From Streptomyces tubercidicus (lineage in GTDB: Bacteria > Actinomycetota > Actinomycetes > Streptomycetales > Streptomycetaceae), in NCBI RefSeq assembly GCF_027497495.1, contig NZ_CP114205.1:7378001-7442000 (forward strand): a stretch of DNA of 64,000 nucleotides, written 5' to 3'. Of the stretch, positions 17,981 through 25,299 are shown piece after piece. Positions within the stretch are counted from its first letter, which is position 1, and every line of letters begins with the position of its first letter. The notes beneath the pieces are model-generated. The model was not told the origin of the DNA, ran no database searches, and saw nothing but the letters and a program-made list of their open reading frames with translations. A program made the position numbers and the translations under genes.

Positions 17981-19245
17981 CCCGCCGCGTGGCGGTCACC
18001 GGCGTCGGCATCGTCGCTCCGGGCGGCGTGGGTGTACCGGCTTTCTGGGACCTGCTCTCCTCCGGCCGTACGGCGACCCGTGGCATCACCCTCTTCAACC
18101 CCGAGGGCTTCCGTTCGCGTATCGCCGCCGAGTGCGACTTCGATCCGGCGGCGCACGGTCTGAGCGAGGAGCAGGTGGCCCGCTCGGACCGGTACATCCA
18201 GTTCGCGATGGTCGCCGCGGCCGAGGCGCTGCGCAGCGCCGGGCTGGACACCGAGGCCGAGGACCCCTGGCGCATCGGGGTGTCCCTGGGCACCGCGGTC
18301 GGCGGCACCACGCGGCTGGAACACGACTATGTCGCCGTCAGCGGGCACGGTGCCCGCTGGGATGTCGACCACCGGCCGGCCGGCCGCCATCTGGAGCGTG
18401 CGTTCTCCCCGAGTTCGCTCGCCTCCGCGGTGGCGGAACAGATCGGCGCCCATGGCCCGGTGCAGACCGTCTCCACGGGCTGCACCTCCGGTCTCGACGC
18501 CATCGGGTACGCCTTCCACTCCATCGAGGAGGGCCGGGTCGACGTCTGCATCGCCGGTGCGTCCGACTCACCGATCTCCCCGATCACCGTGGCCTGCTTC
18601 GACGCGATCAAGGCGACCTCGGCGAACAACGACGATCCCGCACACGCCTCCCGCCCGTTCGACGCCCATCGCGACGGATTCGTGATGGGTGAGGGCGGCG
18701 CCGTGCTCGTCCTGGAGGAGCTGGAACACGCCCGCGCCCGGGGAGCGACCGTGCACTGTGAGATACGTGGCTATGCCACCTTCGGCAACGCGTACCACAT
18801 GACCGGCCTCACCCAGGAGGGCCTGGAGATGGCCGAGGCGATCAACCGCGCACTCGGTCACGCCAAGGTCGACGCCACCCAGGTGGATTACGTCAACGCG
18901 CACGGCTCGGGCACCCAGCAGAACGACCGGCACGAAACGGCCGCGGTCAAGCGGTCGTTGGGTGCCCATGCCCACCGGGTGCCGATGAGTTCCATCAAAT
19001 CCATGGTGGGCCACTCGCTCGGCGCGATCGGCGCCATCGAGATCGTGGCCTGTGTGCTGGCACTCACCCACCAGGTGGTGCCGCCGACGGCCAACTACGA
19101 GACTCCGGACCCGGAGTGCGACCTCGACTATGTGCCCAAGACGGCCCGGGAGCTGCCGCTGCGTTCGGTGCTCTCGGTCGGCAGCGGCTTCGGTGGATTC
19201 CAGTCAGCGGTGGTACTGACCCGACAGGGTGGGAGGGCAAAATGA
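17977..19245 (+). CDS. Type II PKS ketosynthase alpha (WhiE ORFIII-like)
   Basis: A 422-residue ketosynthase. The active-site Cys169 (STGCTSG), His309 (VNAHGSG) and His346 (VGHSLGA) fall at the same numbers as in the actinorhodin enzyme. It condenses malonyl units on the ACP together with the KSbeta partner to build the spore-pigment chain. It overlaps both neighbours by ATGA, a hallmark of minimal PKS operons that secures a 1:1 ratio. Confidence 0.95.
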   Translation: MTRRVAVTGVGIVAPGGVGVPAFWDLLSSGRTATRGITLFNPEGFRSRIAAECDFDPAAHGLSEEQVARSDRYIQFAMVAAAEALRSAGLDTEAEDPWRIGVSLGTAVGGTTRLEHDYVAVSGHGARWDVDHRPAGRHLERAFSPSSLASAVAEQIGAHGPVQTVSTGCTSGLDAIGYAFHSIEEGRVDVCIAGASDSPISPITVACFDAIKATSANNDDPAHASRPFDAHRDGFVMGEGGAVLVLEELEHARARGATVHCEIRGYATFGNAYHMTGLTQEGLEMAEAINRALGHAKVDATQVDYVNAHGSGTQQNDRHETAAVKRSLGAHAHRVPMSSIKSMVGHSLGAIGAIEIVACVLALTHQVVPPTANYETPDPECDLDYVPKTARELPLRSVLSVGSGFGGFQSAVVLTRQGGRAK

Positions 19246-20492
19246 GCTCCCCGGAAGAACGTCGTTCCGTCGTCACCGGCATCGGTGTCATCGCCCCTAA
19301 CGGGGTGAGCACCGAGACCTTCTGGAAGGCGACGGTGGAGGGCATCAGCGTCCTCGACCGCGTCACCCGTGAAGGGTGTGAGCATCTGCCCCTCAAGGTC
19401 GCCGGTGAGGTCCGTGGATTCGATCCGGCGGATCTGATCGAGGAGCGCTATCTCGTCCAGACCGACCGGTTCACCCACTTCGCCATGGCGGCGGCCAACC
19501 TCGCGCTGGACGACGCCCGGCTCGGCCGTGCCGACTACAACGACTCACCGTTCGCGGTGGGGGTCGTCACGGCCGCCGGGTCGGGCGGTGGCGAGTTCGG
19601 CCAGCGGGAGCTGCAACGGCTCTGGGGCCAGGGCTCCCGCCATGTCGGCCCGTACCAGTCCATCGCCTGGTTCTACGCGGCGAGCACCGGACAGATCTCC
19701 ATCCGCGGCGGCTTCAAGGGGCCGTGCGGAGTCGTGGCCAGCGACGAGGCGGGCGGGCTGGACGCCCTGGCGCATGCCGCCCGCACCATCCGGCGCGGCA
19801 CCGATGCCGTCGTCGTGGGTGCCGCCGAGGCACCACTGGCCCCCTACTCGGTCGTCTGCCAGCTCGGCTATGACGACCTGAGCAAGCTCGACGATCCGGC
19901 CCGCGCCTACCGCCCGTTCACCAGCGGCGCGTGCGGATTCGTGCCCGCCGAGGGCGGCGCGATGCTGATCGTCGAGGAGGAGGAGGCGGCCGAGGGCCGC
20001 GGGGCGAGTGTCCGGGCCGTGCTGGCCGGGCATGCCGCGACCTTCACCGGGGCCTCCCTGTGGGAGGAGTCCCGCGACGGGCTCGCCCATGCCATCCGTG
20101 GTGCGCTGGAGGACGCGCGGTGCGCCCCGGAGGAGATCGATGTGGTGTTCGCGGACGCGCTCGGCGTTCCTGCGGCCGACCGGGCCGAGGCGCTGGCGCT
20201 CGCGGACGCCCTGGGCCGGCACGCCTCGCAGGTCCCGGTGACCGCACCCAAGACGGGCACCGGGCGGGCGTATTGCGGCGCTCCCGTTCTGGACACCGCG
20301 GCCGCGGTGCTCGCGATGGAGCACGGCGTCGTGCCGCCCACCCCCAACGTCGTCGACGTCTGTCACGACCTTGACGTGGTGACCGGCCGGGCCCGCCCTG
20401 CCGAGTTGCGGACGACGCTGGTGCTGAGCCGGGGACTGATGGGCTCGAACGCGGCGATGGTGCTGCGGAAGGGCTCCGGGTCCCCCTCTTGA
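19242..20492 (+). CDS. Type II PKS chain-length factor (KSbeta)
   Basis: A 416-residue KSbeta that pairs with KSalpha and sets chain length. The condensing cysteine is absent, as expected. However, the residue in its place is Glu169 (VVASDEAGG), whereas most KSbeta proteins have Gln, which drives malonyl decarboxylation. The ATG at 19242 overlaps the KSalpha stop. By position it is the WhiE ORFIV counterpart, and whiE systems make chains of about 24 carbons. Confidence 0.92.
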   Translation: MSSPEERRSVVTGIGVIAPNGVSTETFWKATVEGISVLDRVTREGCEHLPLKVAGEVRGFDPADLIEERYLVQTDRFTHFAMAAANLALDDARLGRADYNDSPFAVGVVTAAGSGGGEFGQRELQRLWGQGSRHVGPYQSIAWFYAASTGQISIRGGFKGPCGVVASDEAGGLDALAHAARTIRRGTDAVVVGAAEAPLAPYSVVCQLGYDDLSKLDDPARAYRPFTSGACGFVPAEGGAMLIVEEEEAAEGRGASVRAVLAGHAATFTGASLWEESRDGLAHAIRGALEDARCAPEEIDVVFADALGVPAADRAEALALADALGRHASQVPVTAPKTGTGRAYCGAPVLDTAAAVLAMEHGVVPPTPNVVDVCHDLDVVTGRARPAELRTTLVLSRGLMGSNAAMVLRKGSGSPS

Positions 20493-20507
20493 GAAGGAGA
20501 ACCTCAG

Positions 20508-20789
20508 ATGACCGCTCAACTGACGCTCAATGAGCTGGCCGCGCTGATGAAGTCCGCGGCCGGCCTCACCGTCGACCCCAAGGAGCTGGCGAACCGGCAG
20601 GACGCGACCTTCGCGGACTTCGGCCTGGACTCGCTCGGCCTCCTCGGCATCGTGGGCGAGCTGGAGAACCGTCAGGGCCGGCCGATGCCGACCGACGCGG
20701 AGCGCTGCAAGACCCCGCGCGACTTCCTCGCCCTCGTCAACACCAACAGCAACACCGCCAACGACACCGTGCCTACCACAGGAGCCTGA
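20508..20789 (+). CDS. Pigment acyl carrier protein
   Basis: A 93-residue ACP that carries the growing chain on phosphopantetheine attached to Ser42 in FGLDSLGLL. AAGGAG lies ahead of the ATG. It ends one base before the cyclase gene. The C-terminal tail is Asn/Thr-rich and probably disordered. Confidence 0.95.
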   Translation: MTAQLTLNELAALMKSAAGLTVDPKELANRQDATFADFGLDSLGLLGIVGELENRQGRPMPTDAERCKTPRDFLALVNTNSNTANDTVPTTGA

Positions 20790-20790
20790 C

Positions 20791-21264
20791 ATGTCCGGCC
20801 ACACCGAGAACGACATCACCATCGCGGCGCCCCTCGACCTCGTCTGGGACATCACCAACGACATCGAGAACTGGCCGCAGCTGTTCAGCGAGTACGCCTC
20901 GGTCGAGGTGCTGTCCAGGGAGGGCGACAAGACCACTTTCCGGCTGACGATGCACCCGGACGACAACGGCACGGTCTGGAGCTGGGTCTCCGAGCGGGTC
21001 GTCGACCGCCAGAACCGATCGGTCCGCGCCCGCCGCGTCGAGACCGGCCCGTTCGCGCACATGGACATCCACTGGAAGTACGCCGAGATCCCGGGCGGCA
21101 CCTCGATGCACTGGACCCAGGACTTCGCGATGAAGCCCGACGCGCCGGTGGACGACAAGGGCATGACCGAGCTCATCAACCGCAACTCCCGGATCCAGAT
21201 GGAGCTCATCCGGGACCGGATCGAGCAGCGGGACCGCGAGCTCCGCTCCGCCACCGTCAGCTGA
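20791..21264 (+). CDS. Polyketide aromatase/cyclase (WhiE ORFVI-like)
   Basis: A 157-residue SRPBCC (START-like) protein with the opening ITIAAPLDLVWDITNDIENWP. It is a single-domain aromatase/cyclase of the TcmN-N/WhiE type, which folds and closes the first ring of the polyketide in a deep hydrophobic pocket. The ATG lies one base after the ACP stop, so translation is probably coupled. Confidence 0.92.
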   Translation: MSGHTENDITIAAPLDLVWDITNDIENWPQLFSEYASVEVLSREGDKTTFRLTMHPDDNGTVWSWVSERVVDRQNRSVRARRVETGPFAHMDIHWKYAEIPGGTSMHWTQDFAMKPDAPVDDKGMTELINRNSRIQMELIRDRIEQRDRELRSATVS

Positions 21265-21320
21265 CGGCCCACCAGGCCGTGTTCGGACCGCCTCCCGGCG
21301 GCAACGAAGGGACCCCCCTG

Positions 21321-21653
21321 ATGCATCACGCTCTGATCGTCGCTCGCATGAAGCCCGGTTCGGCTCCGGACATCGCCGAGGTCTTCCAGGCCTCGGACCG
21401 TACGGAACTGCCCCACCTGGTCGGTGTCTCGCGGCGGACCCTCTTCCAGTTCGGTGATGTGTATCTGCACCTCATCGAATCCGACCGGCCGCCCGGCCCG
21501 GAGATCGCCAAGGTGACGGAACACCCCGAATTCCGCGCCGTCAGCGACAAGCTGTCCGCCTTCGTCAGCGCTTACGACCCGGAGACCTGGCGAAGCCCCA
21601 AGGACGCGATGGCCCAGCAGTTCTACAGCTGGCAGCGCGACGGCAGCAGCTGA
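21321..21653 (+). CDS. TcmI-family polyketide cyclase (WhiE ORFVII-like)
   Basis: A 110-residue ferredoxin-like cyclase: HHALIVARMKPGSAPDIAEV at the start and SDRPPGPEIAKV in the middle. TcmI-type enzymes close the last ring of tetracenomycin-like or pigment polyketides. ATG 21321 is chosen because it begins the conserved domain; the frame is open 42 bases earlier. It is the last gene of the operon, followed by a shared terminator. Confidence 0.9.
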   Translation: MHHALIVARMKPGSAPDIAEVFQASDRTELPHLVGVSRRTLFQFGDVYLHLIESDRPPGPEIAKVTEHPEFRAVSDKLSAFVSAYDPETWRSPKDAMAQQFYSWQRDGSS

Positions 21654-21713
21654 CGCGCCCGCGGAGCCGGGGCGATCCCCCGGCTCTCACGCATCCCCGG
21701 GCACAGGCAAGGC

Positions 21714-21745
21714 CGCCCGGTGAGGAGCGGACTCCTCACCGGGCG
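21714..21745. terminator. Bidirectional terminator
   Basis: A perfect 14-bp stem (21714-21727 with 21732-21745) with loop CGGA stands between the convergent cyclase and methyltransferase genes and can stop transcription from both sides. Confidence 0.75.
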
Positions 21746-21766
21746 ACCTGCCGTGCCCGGAGTGTG

Positions 21767-22795
21767 TCATTCCGGGACGGTGCACTCGAAGGCGTGCAGA
21801 TACGGGTTGACGACCAGGATGTCGCCGACCTTCAGACCGGCCTCGGCCATCCGGCTGACCAGGCTCGCCTTGGTGTGCTTGGCGCCGCCGACATTGAGCA
21901 GCAGCAGCAGATCCATGGCGGTGGTGAACTTCATGGAGGGGCTGTCATCGACGAGATTCTCGATGATCACGACGCGGGCGCCGGGACGGGCGGCCCGGAC
22001 GACATTCCGCAGCGTGCTGCGGGTGCTCTCGTCGTCCCACTCCAGGATGTTCTTGATGATGTAGACATCGGCCTGGACCGGGATGTCATCGCGGCAGTCG
22101 CCCGGCACGATCCGTACCCGCGGAGCCAGCGCGCCGCCGTCCCGCAGCCGCGGGTCCGCGTTCGCCACGACCTTGGGCAGATCGAGCAGAGTGCCTTCCA
22201 TCGACGGGTACTTCTCCAGCAGGCTGGCGAGGACATGACCCTGACCACCGCCGATGTCCGCCACCGAGGACGCCCCGGTCAGATCGAGCAGCCCCGCGAT
22301 GTCCTGCGCCGACTGCTTGCTGGACGTGGTCATCGCCCGGTTGAAGACCTCGGCGGAATCCCGGGCGTCCTCGTGCAGGTAGTCGAAGAAGCCCTTGCCG
22401 TACAGGTCGCCGAAGACGCTGCGGCCGGAACGCACCGCGTCGTCCAGCCGCGGCCAGGCCTCCCAGGTCCACGGCTCCGTGCACCACAGGGAGATGTAGC
22501 GCAGGCTGTTCGGGGTGTCCTCCCGCAGCAGCCGGGACATCTCCGTGTGGACGTACTTGCCGTCGTCGGTCTCGGCGAAGATCCCGTAGCAGGACAGCGT
22601 GCGCAGCAGCCGGTCCAGCGGCCGCGGCTCGGTCTTCACCGTGGCGGCCAGCTCCTCCGCCGTGGTGGGCCGGTCGCCGAGCGCGTCGGCGACGCCGAGG
22701 CGTGCCGCCGCCCGTACGGCCGCCGCACACGCGGCTCCGAAGATCAGCTCCCGGAGCCGCATGGCGGGTGGGGGAGTGGAACTTACGGTGGTCAT
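21767..22795 (-). CDS. SAM-dependent O-methyltransferase
   Basis: A 342-residue enzyme with an N-terminal winged-helix dimerisation domain and a C-terminal Rossmann domain (ADIGGGQGHVLASLL binds SAM). This is the hydroxyneurosporene/caffeate/DmpM type common in aromatic polyketide pathways. It converges on the pigment operon and could methylate the pigment, although the core whiE set lacks this gene. It lies seven bases after the beta-helix gene and shares its transcript. Confidence 0.88.
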   Translation of the reverse strand: MTTVSSTPPPAMRLRELIFGAACAAAVRAAARLGVADALGDRPTTAEELAATVKTEPRPLDRLLRTLSCYGIFAETDDGKYVHTEMSRLLREDTPNSLRYISLWCTEPWTWEAWPRLDDAVRSGRSVFGDLYGKGFFDYLHEDARDSAEVFNRAMTTSSKQSAQDIAGLLDLTGASSVADIGGGQGHVLASLLEKYPSMEGTLLDLPKVVANADPRLRDGGALAPRVRIVPGDCRDDIPVQADVYIIKNILEWDDESTRSTLRNVVRAARPGARVVIIENLVDDSPSMKFTTAMDLLLLLNVGGAKHTKASLVSRMAEAGLKVGDILVVNPYLHAFECTVPE

Positions 22796-22802
22796 GGCGC
22801 CT

Positions 22803-23903
22803 CTATTCTCCCGTTGCGGACGGGTTCAGCCCGTCCCGGTGCAGCCGTCGGCACAGCCCGGCCGGCTCCGAGGTCCGGCAGACGTTGTGGATGAACCGGT
22901 TCCCCTTGCCGGGGAGGTCCCGGTTGGCCAGGTCCACCGGCCTGTTGTGCAGCACGATGTTGTCGCTGATGACGTTGTGGTGGTTGAGCACCTTGACGAA
23001 GCTGTGGAAGAGCACCACACCGCCGGAGAGCGGGGACTTGCCGTGGTTGTCCCGGACCACGTTGCGCCGGACCAGTACGTGCTCGGCGCCGGTGAGGACG
23101 ATGCCGGAGCCCTGGATGTGCGGCAGCCGGCTGTTGCCGGCGCAGTACTTGTTGTTCTTGTAGATGGAGTTGTTCCGGACCGTCAGCGCGCCGGCCTGCG
23201 GACGGGACTCATCGCCGACGACGAACACCCCACCGCAGTTCCTGGTCATGGTGTTGTAGCTGACCGTCAGGTTTCTGACCCGCCGGATCGTGACCCCGAT
23301 CCGGTTCCCCGCGAGGTAGTTGTCGCTGATCACGGCGCCCCGGGTGTCGCTGCCGCCGCCCTCTTCCCTGGTCTTGTTCGCGAGGAAGATGCCCGCGTCG
23401 CCGTTGTCGATGGCGGAGTTGTCCCGGAACACACCCCGGATGGACTTCTCCTGAGCGATACCCCACACGCCGTTCTTCCGCACGGTCACGTGGTGTACCA
23501 CCAGCCGGTCGGTCCGGGAGGCCCAGATCCCGGTCTTCTTGAAGCCTCGGACGGTCAGCGAGCGGATGGTGACATCACGCAGCCGGTGCTTCCCGACGAC
23601 GCAGATGCCGTTGCCGCTCTTTCCGCAGGCGTTCTGGGACCGCCTGCCCGACGGGGTGATCACGGTCTTGTGGCCGGCGCCGATCAGGCGCAGCCGCGAC
23701 TTGTTGATCTGCACGCTCTCCCGGTAGACGCCGGGCCGGACGACGATGGTGTCACCCGGTCTCGCCCTGTTTACCGCGCGTTGGATCGACTCGCCTGCGT
23801 GGACGACATGGCGTCCCGGCGCGTCGCACGGCGAGGCGGCACCCAGGCCGCCGATCATCATCGCCGCGACGCAGCCCATGTATTTCATCTGTCGTAGCAC
23901 CAT
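22803..23903 (-). CDS. Secreted right-handed beta-helix protein
   Basis: A 366-residue protein with an N-terminal export signal (hydrophobic segment to about residue 28) and then the repeated strand-turn pattern of a parallel beta-helix: GDTIVVRPGVYRESV, and many short N-x-[IV] turns such as NNSIYKNNKYC. Folds of this kind bind or cleave polysaccharides (pectate-lyase/NosD type). Eight or so cysteines in the mature part suggest disulfides outside the cell. It is co-transcribed with the methyltransferase, but a shared role is not obvious. Confidence 0.8.
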   Translation of the reverse strand: MVLRQMKYMGCVAAMMIGGLGAASPCDAPGRHVVHAGESIQRAVNRARPGDTIVVRPGVYRESVQINKSRLRLIGAGHKTVITPSGRRSQNACGKSGNGICVVGKHRLRDVTIRSLTVRGFKKTGIWASRTDRLVVHHVTVRKNGVWGIAQEKSIRGVFRDNSAIDNGDAGIFLANKTREEGGGSDTRGAVISDNYLAGNRIGVTIRRVRNLTVSYNTMTRNCGGVFVVGDESRPQAGALTVRNNSIYKNNKYCAGNSRLPHIQGSGIVLTGAEHVLVRRNVVRDNHGKSPLSGGVVLFHSFVKVLNHHNVISDNIVLHNRPVDLANRDLPGKGNRFIHNVCRTSEPAGLCRRLHRDGLNPSATGE

Positions 23904-24418
23904 GAGGCGAAGCTATGGGCGATCACTCCGGCTCGCCACATGTGGTGACCCGATCATCACGGTGTGTGCAGACGCCAGCTTTCGACACGCCGTCAGCTCC
24001 ACTGCCCGGCCTGCCGCCGGACCCGCCATCAGGGCCGGTCAGCGGGCTTGTCCGGGGCCTTGCCGAGGGTGCCGGACGGGTCCGGGTGCGATCGGCGATC
24101 GGTCGCCCCGGAATCAGCTGACCGGGTATCGGGCGGGGTGTCGGACGGCCCGTCGGACGGCGCATCCGACGGGGCGTCGGGCGCGGTGTCGGGCCGGGTG
24201 TCTGGCCGGGAATCCGACGGGTCGTCAGCCGGCCCGTCCGGCCACGCCTCGGTCAGGAAGGCCGCGAGGCTGGTCGGCAGAAACCACGGTCGGGCGCGGA
24301 AAACGGTCACGGAAGACCAACGCGCCAAGCCCGGCCGACGACACCGGCCCGGGGGCAGTGAGCCCGCTTGATCACCCCAACGGCCGCGGAAAGGGCGGGT
24401 CCCCCCTGCGGGGGCCGC
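23904..24418. repeat. Gene-poor gap with 12-bp tandem repeats
   Basis: Between the beta-helix and TetR genes. From about 24132 to 24240 there are nine degenerate copies of a 12-bp unit like GGTGTCGGACGG. On the minus strand they read as a Pro-Asp-Ser-rich four-residue repeat within a possible 99-residue frame (24029-24328). That frame lacks a ribosome site and may be a decayed gene. Nothing else is visible. Confidence 0.5.
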
Positions 24419-25219
24419 TCAGTCGTCCCGCCGGATCGCCGCCTCGATGCCGTCCAGGATGACGGTGAGTCCGATGTCGAACGTGCTCCTCGCCTCGCGC
24501 TCCATATAGGGCACCGAGTCGCCCGGGTCCGGAGCGGCGCCCTCGGTTTCGAGGCGGACCAGCAGCGGAAAGCGCTCCGCGAAGTCGGGGACCATCTCGG
24601 TCAGCATGCCGGAACGGGCCTGCCACCACTCCTCGTCGGACACCCCCGTCGAGGCCGCGGCCAGCCGCGATTCCGTCACGGTCTGCGCGGCACCGCGGAT
24701 GAAGTGGAACAGCGCCCCGACGATCCGCCGCAGCACCGCCGAGCTCAGCTCCGTCGCGTACAGCAGGCGGAGCAGGGTCTCCAGGGCGCGGTATTCGTTG
24801 GGGCCGAGCACCGGACGGGCCTGGGAGACCTGGAGCACCCAGGGGTGGCGGAGGTAGAACTCCCAGGTGTCCTCGGCCCAGGAGGTCACCGCGGCGCGCC
24901 AGCCCGGGGTCAGGTCGTAGTCGGTGGGCAGCTCGGCCAGCACCTGGTCATACATCAGGTCCACCAGCTCGCTCTTGCCGGGGACGTAGGTGTAGAGGGC
25001 CATCGCGGTACGCCCCAGCCGCTCGCCGACGGCGCGCATGGACAGCGCCGCCATACCGTCGGCGTCGGCAACCGCCACCCCGGCGTCCACGATCGCGGCG
25101 ACGCTCAGCGCCGGCTTGGGGCCCGGCCACTTTCGTGTCCGCGCCCCGGCGGGGCCTTCCGCACGCCACAACAGCGCCATCGAACGACGGGCGTCGCCCT
25201 GGCCCGCGAAAACCACCAC
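24419..25219 (-). CDS. TetR-family repressor
   Basis: A 266-residue repressor. The helix-turn-helix lies at about residues 50-85 (MRAVGERLGRTAMALYTYVP), after a longer than usual N-terminal arm, and a TetR_C_1-type ligand domain follows. It is divergent from the UvrA-like gene, and two copies of a 15-bp palindrome lie between them, so it very probably represses both directions until a ligand binds. One operator arm overlaps its own AAGGAG ribosome site. GTG 25219 is the start with correct spacing. Confidence 0.88.
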   Translation of the reverse strand: MVVFAGQGDARRSMALLWRAEGPAGARTRKWPGPKPALSVAAIVDAGVAVADADGMAALSMRAVGERLGRTAMALYTYVPGKSELVDLMYDQVLAELPTDYDLTPGWRAAVTSWAEDTWEFYLRHPWVLQVSQARPVLGPNEYRALETLLRLLYATELSSAVLRRIVGALFHFIRGAAQTVTESRLAAASTGVSDEEWWQARSGMLTEMVPDFAERFPLLVRLETEGAAPDPGDSVPYMEREARSTFDIGLTVILDGIEAAIRRDD

Positions 25220-25227
25220 TTGCTACT

Positions 25228-25242
25228 CCTTACGGCGTAAAG
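25228..25242. promoter_or_regulatory. TetR operator, copy 1
   Basis: CCTTACGGCGTAAAG is a palindrome with one mismatch, centred at 25235. It overlaps the ribosome binding site of the TetR gene. It matches copy 2 except in one arm base and the central base. Confidence 0.7.
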
Positions 25243-25261
25243 TAACGTCCCCGAGCGAACT

Positions 25262-25276
25262 CTTTACGACGTAAAG
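25262..25276. promoter_or_regulatory. TetR operator, copy 2
   Basis: CTTTACGACGTAAAG is a perfect 15-bp palindrome centred at 25269, 34 bp from copy 1 (about three helical turns). It lies 24 bases ahead of the UvrA-like start, where bound repressor would block RNA polymerase. Confidence 0.75.
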
Positions 25277-25299
25277 ATATCAGAGGGGTGGCAGCACGC

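Noticed and set aside
24132..24240. CRISPR array
   Set aside because: The 12-bp units are adjacent, degenerate and lack unique spacers; no cas gene is in the window.
24029..24328. Minus-strand 99-codon frame over the 12-bp repeats
   Set aside because: Not called as a gene: no ribosome site, and the repeats alone keep the frame open. Noted under the repeat instead.
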